The position numbers and the translations under genes were made by a program. A DNA stretch of 64,000 nt from Nageia nagi. Its lineage: Eukaryota; Pinophyta. Location: contig JBITNC010000001.1 of assembly GCA_050084985.1 (NCBI GenBank), positions 154,194,001 to 154,258,000 of the forward strand, in the 5' to 3' direction. The notes under the pieces were generated by a model that did not search any database, was not told the DNA's origin, and was given only the letters and a program-made list of their open reading frames with translations. Of the stretch, positions 22,136-34,414 are shown one piece after another (the first letter of the stretch is position 1; the number at the start of each line of letters is the position of its first letter).

Positions 22136-23612
22136 TTCTAGGAGCCCACTTTACTATTCTTTTCAACTCTAGATGAGAATTTGAAAGCCAAATTGATGGC
22201 TGAATATGTAAAGAATAATTTTGTTGGTAAATTATTGGATGGTGCAATTTTTGATGCAAAATTTATAGTGGTTAATGGGTTGGTTTTATATAAAGATAGA
22301 ATTTTTCTTATGCCAAGATCAAAGTTAAAGGAAAAAGTTATTCTATCTCTTCATGATTCACCTTATGCAGGGCATCTAGGTTTCTATAAGACCTATAGGT
22401 TGGTAAGAGAGAGGTTAGCTTGGAAAGGGTTAAAGGATGATGTGGTGAAACATGTAAAAGAATGTGTTATTTGTCAAGAAAATAAAATATAACATACTTT
22501 GAGTGCAAGCCCAATACAACCACTTCCAATTCTGAAAGAGAAATGGGATAACATCTCTATGAATTTCATTATCGAGTTGCTTACCATGCATAGGAAGAAC
22601 TGCATACATGTGGTTGTAGATAGATTGACTAAATTTAGTCATTTCTTCGCCATTTTAGTATCATTTATAGCAATACAAGTGGCTGAAATTTTCTTTAAGG
22701 AAGTCTTTAGATTGCATGACCTTCTTAGCACCATTGTTAGTGATAGAGAAAAAAAATTTATGAGTGCTTTTTGGCACGAGGTGTTCAAACTTAGTGGAAC
22801 CAAATTGGCTCCAAGCACTACCTACCATCCTCAAACAAATGGGCAAACTGAAATAGTTAACAAATGGCTTGAGGGGTACTTGAGGAATTACATTTCAAGG
22901 TAGCAGAATGCATGCGTAAGATGGTTGTATATGGCTGAGTTTTTTTTATAGTACTACATACCACTTATGTATCAAAACATGTCTCCCTTCAAAGCTTTAT
23001 ATGGTTATGAGGCTCCTAATTTAATTGATATGCTATTTCATGATAGTAGAGTGTCATGTGCTCAAGATTTTGTACAAGATCATCAAGATGTATTAAAATT
23101 ATTGAGGGATAATATTTTTACTATGCAAAATAAATAGAAGAAATATGCATATCAACAACATGTAGAAAGACATTTTAATGAAGGGGATATGGTTTATTTG
23201 AGGTTGCATCCCTACAAACAGTATACCATTAAAAATAGTGGTAGGGAGAAGCTTAAGCCATAGTTTTATATTCCTTACAAGGTACTAAAGAAGGTAGGAG
23301 AGGTAGCATATCAGCTAGAGATTCTTATTGGTATCAAAATACATGATGTCTTTTACGTTTCTTGCCTCAAGAGGGCATTAGGACCACACATTATACCTTA
23401 ACAAGAATTGCCACCAATTAATGAGGAAGGTAAGCTACTTTTGGAACTTGAATAAGTTCTAGGAGTGAGGAGAAAAAGATCTGAAACAGAGTCATTCATA
23501 AATATTTGATCAAGTGGAAGGGGATACCAATTAAGGATTCTACTTGGGAAGGATCTCATGTTTTGTCTCATACATCTCTCATTTTCTTATGGTCAAGCAA
23601 TTTGAGTGAGGC
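22136..23612 (+). pseudogene. G1 copy 2 integrase with chromodomain remnant
   Basis: 22181-22492 holds the H2C2 domain (LHDSPYAGHLGFYKTYRLV, VKECVICQENK) and 22499-22903 the catalytic core. In the core the first acidic residue is Asn (SMNFI for SMDFI), while VSDREKKF and NGQTEIVNKWLEGYL keep the second Asp and the Glu. 22904-23610 is the C-terminal part (ALYGYEAPNLIDM, EGDMVYLRLHPYKQ, GEVAYQLEI) with stops. Near 23505-23550 it has a chromodomain remnant (LIKWKGIPIKDSTWEG). Inactive. Confidence 0.86.
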
Positions 23613-23617
23613 AGTAT

Positions 23618-24731
23618 TATAATGATCCCATTTTTGAGAACCTTTGTACGTAGTATTATATTTTATGTGTGGTGTGGATTTTATTAAAATAAATTATATG
23701 GTGTGATGAGAACTTAATAATAATGGATTTATTATTATTAAGTTAATAAAAAAGGAGATATAAGGGTCATGTGAGTTTTAAATATTGAAATAAAGTACTA
23801 AGATGAAAAGAGGATATAATAAAATATTTAAAAGGTGATTTAAGTCATTTTAGGGTTTCACTCGCTCAATGCAAAATAAGAAGATTTATCTATGAAAGGA
23901 GATGAGAGGCTTCCATTTCATTATGCTTGGATATCAATTTGAGTTATTTTTTTTAAGTTTCTCCAAAAAACAAACCCTTGGTGGATGAAAACCCACTTGA
24001 GAATAAATATTGAGGATGAAAACCCACTTAAGGATAGACATTGAGGATGAAAACCTTCATTATATAAGGAGCTTGGGATGAAAACCTTGATGTTTCTAAT
24101 GGTTCTTCATCATAGATTTACCCTAGGAGAGGATTATTGACTAGCTGAGATAGATTTATCATTATTGATATCTTTCGAGGCTCTTGGAGGAGGGATGTTG
24201 CAAACCTCGAGTGTTGTTTGTCTTGTTAGAAGGTTTATTTGATCACTTTTGTATTGAGATTCCCACCATTTTTTGCTTCAAACCTAGATGTTGGCTTTCT
24301 AGAGGATTATGGGACTATTTATGAGGTCAAATCCTTATCATTTTATGCCTAGTCTTACATCAGATTGGGATGTTATAGTACAAGAGGTTAGATTTATCAA
24401 TTTTGGGATGTTATTTAACTATTTAGGGTCCATATTCTCTAGATCTACATATTGCAGTAGGAAATTGGCTTCTTGGGTTAGATTTGCAATAGATTTAAGG
24501 TAATAAATTAGCTTTGTACAGATTGATTTATGAATTACAATATTGTATGTATCTGTCATCTGGCTTAAATCAATAAAAGCCTTATTTTAGTGCAAATATA
24601 TAGTATTTTTAAATGATAAATGTGATAACTTAATAGATCTAAGAATTATTCCTTTCCTCTATAAATTGTTATGTAAAACTTGAGTATTTACATAGTTAAA
24701 GTTTGAAAATTTGTAGAATTAGGTCATTACA
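23618..24731 (+). repeat. G1 copy 2 3' LTR, 1114 bp
   Basis: Runs from TATAATGATCCC to GGTCATTACA. It matches the LTR at 9310-10423 in length and content but with many substitutions. Downstream is G3 LTR sequence (ccaaatgctcaatgg, like 11450 onward). Confidence 0.9.
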
Positions 24732-24920
24732 CCAAATGCTCAATGGTTGTATAGAAGATATGAATGTAGTAACAATATAATACCGAGCTCCCAGAGTTGG
24801 ATGTTTGCCTCCAAGAAGCCAACTAGGGAATAACATATATCTTCACTGTTGGAAAAATAGATGGAACAATAGGATAGTATTGCTCCCTCAAAACCTGAAT
24901 CCTCTCTACCAAAGGATCCT
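24732..24920 (-). repeat. G3 LTR fragment, left flank of G2 copy 2
   Basis: Matches 11450-11635 of the G3 LTR. It ends ATCCT at 24916-24920 where G2 copy 2 begins. The right flank of that G2 (50556-50560, ATCTT) continues the same G3 LTR, so G2 split this LTR. Confidence 0.82.
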
Positions 24921-26217
24921 TGTAGTAACCCACCCCTAATCTATGTTTTTTCTTTTATTTTGTGTTTCTCATTTTTATGTTTTTTTTTTAAGTTTTGCAT
25001 GCACAGTGTAAAATATGGACAACCTTTTAAAAATAATTTAAAATGCTTTCAAATTGATAGAAGAGACATATAATATCATAACAATAGATCTACAGAAGAT
25101 TTGCAATAATGCATCAATCTTAAATAGTAACCTATATTGCTAATATAATAGTCTTTGCTAAAATAAATTGTTGTTACAGCCATGTGAAATGTATAGGTTG
25201 CTATAAATACCTTATGTTTTGAGAAGGGCTTCAAAACTCTTCAAAATTTGCACTTCTCCTAGTAAAACCAGCAAACCATATATTAAAATATACCAAACAA
25301 CCTCTAGTATTGTAGCACAACACTGTATAGAGTACTGTAGGATGACATTATATAGAGTACTATAGCATGATACTATAGCTTGGCACTGTAGCATTGTACT
25401 ATAGCATGACACTATAGAAGAATTTTAAAAATCCTTCCTACTACAACCAATCTCTTCACAAAATTCTAAAACTCACCATCAACTTCTCTATTTAAGCATA
25501 AAATACACTCTTTGTATGAGGATGCCAATAAATTATGTAGGGATGATCTTTCACACCCGAATACAATATTCTCTATGGAGGATTTCATCCCCACAAAGCT
25601 TGAAACCCTTGCAAATAGTATGTTGCAAGTTTCTCTCCAAACCCTTGTTCTCACACATAACATATGATATCCAAAATGAGCCCCCAAAGAGTCTTTTATC
25701 CTCTTTTTTTCCAAATCCACACCACACTTCATTTAAAGATATTAAATATTATTTTTCTCTTTAATTTCCCAAGTGGGTGTCCCCTTAAAATACTTTTCTC
25801 ATAAAGTCACTTATCATAAAGTATAATTATTTCATCACTTAAGGGGCCATTACACTTTATCCTTTAATTTTAACATTATAAGTTAAATATTTAATTTAAC
25901 TTAGAAAATAATGTTAAATATCATATATTTTGCTATAAGGATAATTTTCACCAATTGATTGAAAGAATAGACATCCCAAATCAAGATCAGCATCACATCT
26001 TGTCCAACTAATAAAGTCAATTCCCTAATGTACTTACCAAAAATAGTAATTATGTCTCATCCAAAATGACCTCTGAAATTGGCAAAAGATAACTTGTAAC
26101 CTGAGGGAAGTTTGAATTAATCACCAATGAACTCCTTAACCATATTATTAGCCTATGGGAGTCCATGAGTAAGCTAATCTCCATATCCTCGTATCTGCTT
26201 AGGAAGGGGACATTATA
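24921..26217 (-). repeat. G2 copy 2 3' LTR, about 1297 bp
   Basis: On the minus strand it runs from TATAATGTCCCC at 26217 (the first TG decayed to TA) to GGTTACTACA at 24921. A purine tract precedes it (GGGGAGGGAGGAC, 26218-26232). It has a minisatellite at about 25308-25415. Open frames inside (25212-25412, 25466-25732) recur in every G2 LTR and are not genes. Confidence 0.9.
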
Positions 26218-27600
26218 GTCCTCCCTCCCCAAAATTGCTTGTCCTCAAGCAATTGCAACTTTAGATGTAGAATTTGTTCTTTCTCCTAGATAGCATCCTC
26301 ATCTAGTAAGTTTTTGCATTTGATCAAATACTCTCTAATCACTCTTCTCCTAAGAGTGCATTCCCTAGTTTCAATGATGGCATCTGGAACCAAAATAATT
26401 TTTCCCTCTTCATTGACTGGTGGAAACTCAAAAGAAGGAACCACATTTCCACCCAATGCCTTCTTAAGGTGTGAGACATGGAAAACATTATGTACCTTGC
26501 TATCAACTGGTAACTCCAGCTCATATGTCACTTCTCCAACCCTCCTAAAGATCTTGAATGGTCCATAGAAACATGGCTTAAGCTTCTCCTTTCCACTCTT
26601 CTTGACAGTGGATTGTTTGTATGGCTGTAATCTCAAATAAACCAAGTCATCGATGTTTATAAACATATGTTTTTTGCTAATTTTGTGCCTATTGTAAATT
26701 ATCCTTCAAATATTTTATGATGTCTTAGCTATCCTATAGTAATTCTCTAGCCTTTAGCACTCTACTATCCCTAAGAAGCAAATATATGAAGCTAGAGGCT
26801 TCATACCCATACAGAGCCATGAATGGTGATATCCCAATAGACATGTGATAAGTGGTATTATAACAATACTCACCAAGGTGTAAACATTTAATCCAAGCCT
26901 TTTGCTACCCTGAAATGTAATTTTTGGGATACCCTTCCACCCATTTATTGACTATCTTTGTTTGCCCATCTATCTGTGGATGGTAGCTAGTGTTGGGGGT
27001 GAGCTTAGCTCTACTAAATTTGAAAATCTCCTACCAAGATAAGCTCATGAACGTGCTATCCTTATCACTGATAATTATCTTAGGTATCCCATGTAATCTG
27101 AACACCTCCCTAAAGAATAGATCTACCACTTGTGCTACTGTATATGTTGTTGAAATAGCAAAAATTAGAGCAAATTTGGTGAGTCGATCAAGTACAACAT
27201 AGATGCAATCTTTGCCTTGCACCTTAGGCAACCCAGTGATGAAATCCATGGAGATTCCTTCCCATTTTTGATTAGGAATCGGTAGGGGTTGTAGTAGACC
27301 AGCTAGGTAAGAATGCTCATCTTTATCTACTGATAAATGGTACACTCCTAAATATACTGAAGAACCTTTTTCTTAAGCCCTTTCCAAGAAAACCTTTCTC
27401 TAACCCTCCTATATGTCTTAAAGAACCTTGTATGACTAGCCATGGGATCATCATGAAAATATTTTAGAGTTATCAATTTGAAATGTGAGTTTGGAATTAG
27501 AAGTATTTTGTCCTTATACATGATCAGCCCATTCACCATAGTTATATCTATTATCATGCAAATTTCCTTCAATCACACTAGTAGCCTAATCATCCTTAAC
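26218..27600 (-). pseudogene. G2 copy 2 integrase and chromodomain
   Basis: The H2C2 region is at 27572-27348 (LKYFHDDPMASHTRFFKTYR). The core at 27345-27031 reads GISMDFITGLPKVQGKDCIY with the first Asp and IISDKDSTFMS with the second. The C-terminus and chromodomain at 26666-26286 read LVYLRLQPYKQST, VHNVFHVSHLKKALGG, then IREYLIKCKNLLDEDAI, where the usual Trp of IKWK is Cys. The stretch 27030-26667 has stops. Nuclear integration function in the family; this copy is not intact. Confidence 0.87.
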
Positions 27601-28870
27601 ATATTCAGCCATAATTTCCTCCTTCCAATTTGCTGCTATCTCAATCAAAGAACATAAATATGGTCTCCTAGAAAATGCATTAGCAACTATGTTCTTTTTT
27701 CCTTTGACATAATCAATGTCAAAATCATAAGCCTAAAGTTTACTCACCCACTTTTGTTGTCTCTCATTAAGATCCTTTTGATTCAAAAAATATTTGAGAC
27801 TATTGTGGTTAGTTTTGAATATGAATTTACCTCTCACCAAATAGGGTCTAAACTTGGCCAATGAATGCATAATGGCCAACATTTCCTTATCATAAATAGA
27901 ATAACTTTGTTCAGTCCCCCTTAGTTTCTTACTTTCAAAATTAATGGGGTGTTTATGCTGCATCAATACTTCTCCTATCCCCTCACTTAAAGCATCACAC
28001 TCCAACTCAAATGGATGTGAGAAACCAAGTATAGCAAGTACAAGGCATGAACACATTACCTTCTTGAAGTGTTCAAAACACTTTTGAGCTGATTTTGACC
28101 AAACAAATGCTCCCTTTTTGGTTATATTTTTGTAAGTGGGGCTGCCAACTAGGACAAACCCTTAACAAATCTCCTGTAGAAACCACACAATCCAAAAAAT
28201 ACCCTAAGCTGAGTGAGATTTGTTGGTGTCAACCAATCCATAATTGCCTTGATCTTTTCATAATCAACATGAACATCCTTTGAGCTTATTATACGACTAA
28301 GGTATAATAACTTAGTTAGTTCAAAATCACATTTGGACTCCTTAGCATAGAATGATTCCTGCTCAAGAATACTCAAGACCTCCTCTAGGCGTCTCAAATG
28401 CTCATTCCAAGATCTACTGTAAACAAGGATATCATCAAAGAATATCAAAACTATTTTTTGAAGTTATCTACCAAACACCTTATTCATGCATGATTGGAAA
28501 GTAGCTGGTGCATTGGTCAAGCCAAATGGCATAACCAAGAACTCAAAATGCCCAAAGTGCATATGAAAGCTATCTTGTCCACATCTTGGTCTCTAACTCT
28601 AATTTTGATGGTAGCTTGAACTCAAATCAATTTTGGGAAAGAGCATGCTCCATGCAACTCATCAATGCGTGGAATGGGATATCTATCTTTGATTATCTTT
28701 TTATTTAGTGCCTTATAATCTATGCACATTTGCATAGTCCCATCCTTCTTTTTTACTAGCACAATCAAAGAGTCAAAGGGGATCTTGCTTGGCCTAATGT
28801 GCCCCATAGCCATTAGTTCCTTAATTGCCTTCTCTATCTCATCCTTATGTCATTTAGGATGCCTATACGG
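27601..28870 (-). pseudogene. G2 copy 2 RT and RNase H
   Basis: RT fingers are at 28813-28622 (RPSKIPFDSLIVLVKKKDGT). The active site at 28448 onward reads MIFFDDILVYSRSWNEHLRR, with both Asp residues present, unlike copy 1 (FFND). The RT connection extends to 28149 (VFFGLCGFYRRFVKGLS). RNase H is at 28056-27733 (LECDALSEGIGEVLMQ, YSIYDKEMLAIM, KTNHNSLKYFL). A deletion of several codons lies in the palm near 28620, where the frame is lost. Confidence 0.85.
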
Positions 28871-29039
28871 TGTGGTGATAATTGGCTTAGCCCCTTCCTC
28901 TAGCTCTATAACATGCTCCATGCCATGAACTAGAGGTCTTCAAGGAGGAATGCCACTAAAAACCTTAAAATGTTTAGATAATGACCTTTGGACATCAAGA
29001 TGATACTCTCTCTTCTGCTGCTCTATACTAGTAGGCATA

Positions 29040-29480
29040 AGTATGCACTCTACTGTCCAATCCACTTGGTCATGTCTAATCAACCTCTCCATTCTCCTAA
29101 TAAAGACCACTCATGCTTACCCATCAGACATGCCTCTCAATACTACCCATTTTCCTACTGATTCAAACTTCATCTCTATTATACATAAGTTCAAAGTGAA
29201 TTCACCAAGGGTATGCATCCAATGCATGCCAAGTACTACATCTGTATTTCCTATGTCAACCACATAGAAGTCATCCTTCAACTCATACTCTCCCAATTGT
29301 ATACTCAACTTAGGAATCTTTTGAGTATATGATAGTGTGAACCCATCAACAACCATTACCTTAAAGCCTTCAAACTCTTTTGTTTTGATCCCTCTCTTGG
29401 CTATAAGTCCCTCATATATGAATTTATATGTAGCACCTATATCTATGAGGGTGATGATCTGTTGTCCATAAAGGACTCCT
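29040..29480 (-). pseudogene. G2 copy 2 protease
   Basis: The minus strand near 29445-29420 reads IDIGATYKFIYEGL, the aspartic protease active-site loop with D-I-G in place of D-S/T-G. 29356-29117 continues with LSIQLGEYELKDDFYVVDIG, then VVLGMHWMHTLGEF. Sequence between RT and gag fits a gypsy polyprotein. Confidence 0.76.
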
Positions 29481-29639
29481 TTAACCTTAAAAGATCCAAC
29501 TTTCTAAAAGCTAGAAAGTTATGTAATAGTTCTTTCACATTCGTGGCTCTTTTTAGCCTCTCCATGTGAACTCTCTCCATCAGTACTCTTTGAATCAATG
29601 TGCTGATCTAAATTTTTTGATTTTGATTCATTGGCTGAA

Positions 29640-30838
29640 AAGTACTCTATTTATTTTGCTTAGGCCTTAACTGCACATTTATGAGATGGATCCCAAGGAT
29701 TTCTACAATGGAAGCAAATTTTCTTCCTTCTAAATTAGTTAAGTTGATCAATATCCAACCTATTTGGGACATTCTTAGGCTAGTTCACATCCCTCTGTAA
29801 AGATTTTTTATCTTTATCTTAGGATTAAAAAACTCCATATCTCTTGCCTTTCTAATTGCCTCCTATAAAGTAGGTGGAGTAAGAGCCTTAATCCAACCTC
29901 TCAATGGTTCTAAGATCCCATCAATGAACAACACAATCAGTATTCTATTTAAGAATGTCAATTACTAAAATTAAGAGTCTCTGAAATTAGCCACATTGAT
30001 CCCCACTATTTCAGCTTAGCTAGGTCCTTAAAATGTATTTCTAGGTCCTTTTTATCAAACCTATCAATTAATATCTCTGTGAACTCTGCATAGGAGTCTA
30101 TCTGGCTATGACCAAGTGTGACCATTCCATGATTCCACCACTTATGAATAGTACCATCAAGGTGTAAAGCAACATATTTAATGGCCTCATCCTCTAGCAT
30201 GGGATTAAGTTAAAAATAGGTGTCCATATTCTGTACCCAAGCTCTAGCTAAAGTATTGCCAAAACCATTAAAGTAATAAATAGACCCTACTCTCCTCTAT
30301 AACTATTGATTAGTTAGGTTAGGTTGTCTACCTCTTTTGTTATGTAGTTATTGCCTCTGCATGTCCATATAATCTCAAAATTTTATATTTGCTCAGAATC
30401 CTGCACTAGCATTATCCCACTCATATAAAATTGATTCCTACATCTTAGCAACTGTAGGTTCCACTTCAACTTATGGAAATATTCTAGGAGGAAAGGTAGG
30501 CATTAAAGGTCTTATGCTTGCTGTTCTATCCCTTTGGTTATGATTCACAACCTTGTTGTTCATTGAAGCCTCACCACTTTCATTGTTTCTATGACTTTCA
30601 TGTTGCCAATTATTGTTATTATTGATGTTTGCCATTATAGCAACCATAAATTGATTGAGAGTGTGTTGCAACTCTCATTTTCCCCTTGCGAGATCATTAA
30701 TCATCTCTTGGTTACTTTGCTCCTATGATACCCTATCACCCATGTTTGCCTCTTCTTCTGAATTTGAGTCTTGAATTCCTTTACCCATTTTTCTTTTGTA
30801 AGTGATATATTCCTTATCTTCAAGATTCATGAAATGTT
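29640..30838 (-). pseudogene. G2 copy 2 gag with zinc knuckle
   Basis: The start near 30838 reads MKHFMNLEDKEYITYKRK, as in copy 1. 30671-30471 is the Asn-rich part. 30200-30006 is the capsid core (YVALHLDGTIHKWWNHGMVT, LIDRFDKKDLEIHFKD). Near 29720-29680 there is a complete knuckle, KICFHCRNPWDPSHKC. Stops separate the parts. Confidence 0.82.
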
Positions 30839-30890
30839 TCAATCATCAAGAAACCCAACAAGATGGCAAGCTCAAGGGCTCTGATACCAC

Positions 30891-31942
30891 TATAGTAACC
30901 CACCCCTAATATATATATATATTTTACTTCTATTTTGTATTTCTAGTTTTTATGTTTTTTTTTGGGTTTTTGCAATGCATAGTGTAAAATATGGACAACC
31001 TTTTAAAAACAATTTAAAATGCTTTCAACTTGATAGAAGAGACATATAATATCATAACAATACATCTATAGAAGATTTGCAATAATGCATCAATCTTAAA
31101 CTGTACCTAGATTGCTAATATAATAGTCTTTGCTAAAGTAAATTGTTGTTATAGCCATGTGAAATGTATAGGTTGCTGCAAATACCTTATGTTTTGAGAA
31201 GGGATTCAAAACTCTTCAAAATTTGCACTTCTCCTAGCAAAACTCGTAAACCATATATTAAAATATAACAAACACCTCTAGTACTATAGCGTGACACTAT
31301 AGCATGGCATTGTAGCATGACACTATAGCAGACTTGTAAAAATCCTTCTTACTACAACCAACTCTTTCACAAAACTCTAAAACTCACCATCAACTTCCTT
31401 GTTTAAGCATAAAATGCACTCTTTGTATGAGGATTCCAATAGATTATGTAGGGATGATCTTTCACACTCGAAGACAATATTCTTTGTGGAGGATTTCATC
31501 CCCACAAAGCTTGAAACCCTTGCAAATAGTATGTTGCAAGTTTCTTTCCAAACCCTTGTTCTCACACATAACACATTATATCCAAAATGAGCTCTTAAAG
31601 AGTCTTTTATCCTCCTTTTTTCCAAATCCACACCACACTTCATTTGAAGATATTAAATATTATTTTTCTATTTAATTTTCCAAGTGGGTGTCCCCTTTAA
31701 ATGTTTTCTCCATAAAGTCACTTTATCATAAAGTATAATTATTTCATCACTTAAGGGGCCATTACACTTTATCCTTTAATTTTAACATTATAAGTTAAAT
31801 ATTTAATTTAATTTAGAAAATAATGTTAAATATCATATATTTTGCTGTGAGGATAATTTTTACCAACTAAATGAAAGAACAAACATCCCAAATCAAGATC
31901 AACATCACACCTTGTCCAACTAATAAAGTTAGTGCCTAGATG
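30891..31942 (-). repeat. G2 copy 2 5' LTR, part 1 (interrupted by G4)
   Basis: Starts on the plus side TATAGTAACC, one base after the PBS (30877-30889), and runs to AGATG at 31938-31942. The LTR resumes after G4 at 50366. The minisatellite here is short (about 31285-31330). Confidence 0.9.
31938..31942. other. G4 target-site duplication, left (AGATG)
   Basis: AGATG directly precedes the G4 LTR (TGTGTATATC) and recurs at 50361-50365 after TGTCTACA. In other G2 LTRs (17615-17630) the site reads cctagatgtactt uninterrupted. Confidence 0.95.
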
Positions 31943-32937
31943 TGTGTATATCAAATTATGAACCTAAAATGCAATTTAGAAAGATAAATCATTCAACATA
32001 ATTAATCATGAACATATTTGACAATACACATCGATAATATTAATGATATTATATTCTAAAGTATTTGAATACAAATAAGCGAGTTTTTATTGATCTGTTG
32101 TAATCAACATTTGACAGCGATCGTTGCGAATCGATAACAATCAATGCGGGTGGATGGACAACGATCAGTCTTTATTATCTATCTAGTGAATCACTGTCAA
32201 CCAATCTTTGAATCACCGAAAATCAGCTCTGTATGTACTGGAGTAATCTTCACAGAGTTTTGAAGTGTTTTTTTCTATTCCTTTATTGTTCTCTTTCGTG
32301 CTTACTTCCGTCGTTGTTCTCCTGTATTGACCCTGCACATAGAAAATGAATAACACATCAAAAGCATACCTGCTCTCACATATGAATCCGCAAAATGAAC
32401 AACATAATCTGGAAATATAATTGAGAGGAAATTAACTATTGATCAAGCTTACAACCGTTGCTAATAACCTCCTGATATGATTTTAGCAGAGCTTTGCTAC
32501 AGTAAAATTGGGTCCCTTTGTTCACGTACCAAGCTTCAATTTATAAGCTTCAAAGTTTGTTATACATTTGTTTTGGTGTCCACGATTCTAGGTAACCTCT
32601 TGACCTAAATTTTGAGGTGTTGTTATCTTCCATCTATATCCATGATTATAAATTGTACGTACTAGGCTATTCCAGGTTTAGATTTGTTTGTTGTTTAATT
32701 GTTTATGGATGGTCACCGATTTTTTAGCGATTATATATTAACATTAGAATAGTCATTTTTTAATGACAAGGATCGTAAGACCACTTATTTTATATATGTT
32801 CGAAAAGATTAATCCAATAATAGAATTTTAAATTCTTTATTGAAGCCCCAATGTATTTTACTTGCAATCATGAGCTCATTTTAAGATCCCCGGGAGTTTT
32901 TCTGGAGCACACAAAATAAATCGAAATCAATAGATAA

Positions 32938-33360
32938 AGCATTCTGGAATAAAATGATGACATCACAGAGGATAAGATAGTCATGTTTTGGTAAAGACTA
33001 GGTTTCGAAGATGATGAGGTCAGCAAGGGGTGACCAAATAGCCGGAGCTGGTGAGTAGAAGCATTCCGGAAGGAAATGATAAAGCTTAGTTATGGAAAAG
33101 CCCGGGTTCCGAAGATGATGAGGTCAGCAAGGGGTGACCAAATAACCAGAGCTGGTGAGTAAAAGCATTCCGGAAGGAAATGATAAAGCCTAGTTATGGA
33201 AAAGCCCAGGTTCCAGAGATGATGAGGTTAGCAGGGGGTGACCAAATAGCCGGAGCCGATGAGTAAAGCATTCTAGAAGGAAATGATAAAGCTTAGTTAT
33301 GGAAAAGCCCAAGTTCCAGAGAAGATGAGGTCAGCAAGGGGTGACCAAATAGTTGGAGCC
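32938..33360 (-). repeat. G4 U3 tandem array A, about 103-bp units
   Basis: Units begin at gcattc 33061, 33165 and 33268 (spacing 104 and 103), with a diverged unit from 32938. Shared words are ggaaatgataaagcttagtt, gatgatgaggtcagcaaggg and gtgaccaaatagccgga. The same array is in the other LTR at about 48899-49330. Confidence 0.9.
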
Positions 33361-34251
33361 AAGAAGTAGATCATTTCGAAAATATGATGATGACATCATG
33401 GGGACAATGGAGTTCACATTTTGAATGAAACTAGGCCCTGGAAGTGATGACATCATCAGGGAGGGATCAAATAGCTGGAACTATTAAGTATAACATTTCA
33501 AAAATATGACGATGACATCACGGGGAGAACAGAGTTCACATTTTGAATGAAACCGAGTCCTGAAAGTGATGACATCATCAGGGAGGGATCAAATAGCCAG
33601 AACCAGTAAGTATAACATTCCAAAAATATGATGATGACATCACGGGGAGAATGGAGTTCACATTTTGAATGAAACTAGGTCCCAAAAGTGATGACATCAT
33701 CAGGGAGGGATCAAATAGCGAGAACCAGTAAGTATAACATTTTGAAAATATGATGATGACATCACAGGGAGAACGGAGTTCACATTTTGAATGAAATTAG
33801 ATCCCAGAAGTGATGACATCATCAAGGAGGGATCAAATAGCCAGAACCTGTAAGTATAACATTATGAAAATATGACGATGATGTCACGGGAGAACAGAGT
33901 TCACATTTTGAATGAAACCGGATCCTGAAAGTGATGATGTCATCAGGGAGGGATCAAATAGTCCAAACTAGTAAGTATAACATTTCAGAAGTATAATGAT
34001 GATGTCATGGGGAGAATGAAGTTCACATTTTGAATGAAATCGGGTCCCAGAAGTGATGACATCATCAGGGAGGGATCAAATAGCTGGAACCAATAAGTAT
34101 AACATTCCAGAAATATGACAATGATGTCACAAGGAGAATAGAGTTCACATTTTGAATGAAACTGAGTCCCAGAAATGATGATGTCATCAGGGAGGGATCA
34201 AATAGCCGGAACTAGTAAGTATAACATTCCAAAAATATGATGATGACGTCG
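33361..34251 (-). repeat. G4 U3 tandem array B, 122-bp units with bZIP-like sites
   Basis: agttcacattttgaatgaaa recurs at 33411, 33533, 33655, 33777, 33898, 34020 and 34142 (spacing 121-122 bp), with a partial last unit. Each unit holds two TGACATCA- or TGATGTCA-type octamers (for example 33635-33642 and 33879-33886). The last unit has TGACGTCG (34244-34251). Mirror array in the other LTR: about 49330-50210. Confidence 0.93.
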
Positions 34252-34399
34252 GTGATTATTCTTGATTTACTTTTGGTTAAAATTGTTCACGACGCATATG
34301 TCACACAATCTTAATCAACAATGATATATTTTAGAAAAAATACTTGTTTTATTTATTTATTTATTAAATTAAAAATAGGGTTCATTTCGAGTGTCTACA

Positions 34400-34414
34400 T
34401 TTTGCCCCTTTTTT
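34400..34414 (-). other. G4 polypurine tract
   Basis: The minus strand AAAAAAGGGGCAAAA lies immediately before the LTR start TGTAGACA. This is the usual site for plus-strand priming. Confidence 0.85.

Larger units (their letters stand above)
21053..24731 (+). mobile_element. G1 gypsy retrotransposon copy 2, 5'-truncated
   Basis: Plus strand. It starts abruptly within RT (KDGTL region) and continues through RT, RNase H, integrase, chromodomain remnant and polypurine-like tract to a complete 3' LTR (23618-24731). It abuts G3 LTR sequence at 24732. The gag, protease and 5' LTR are absent. It complements copy 1 at 5247-10423. Confidence 0.88.
31943..34399 (-). repeat. G4 3' LTR, 2457 bp
   Basis: On the minus strand it runs from TGTAGACACTCG at 34399 to GATATACACA at 31943. 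U3 is the right part and contains both tandem arrays (32938-34251). The partner LTR is 47892-50360. Confidence 0.93.

Noticed and set aside
32938-34251. CRISPR-like array, since regular repeats with spacing about 122 bp
   Set aside because: Units are contiguous tandem repeats without unique spacers, lie in an LTR U3 and occur in both LTRs of a plant retrotransposon.
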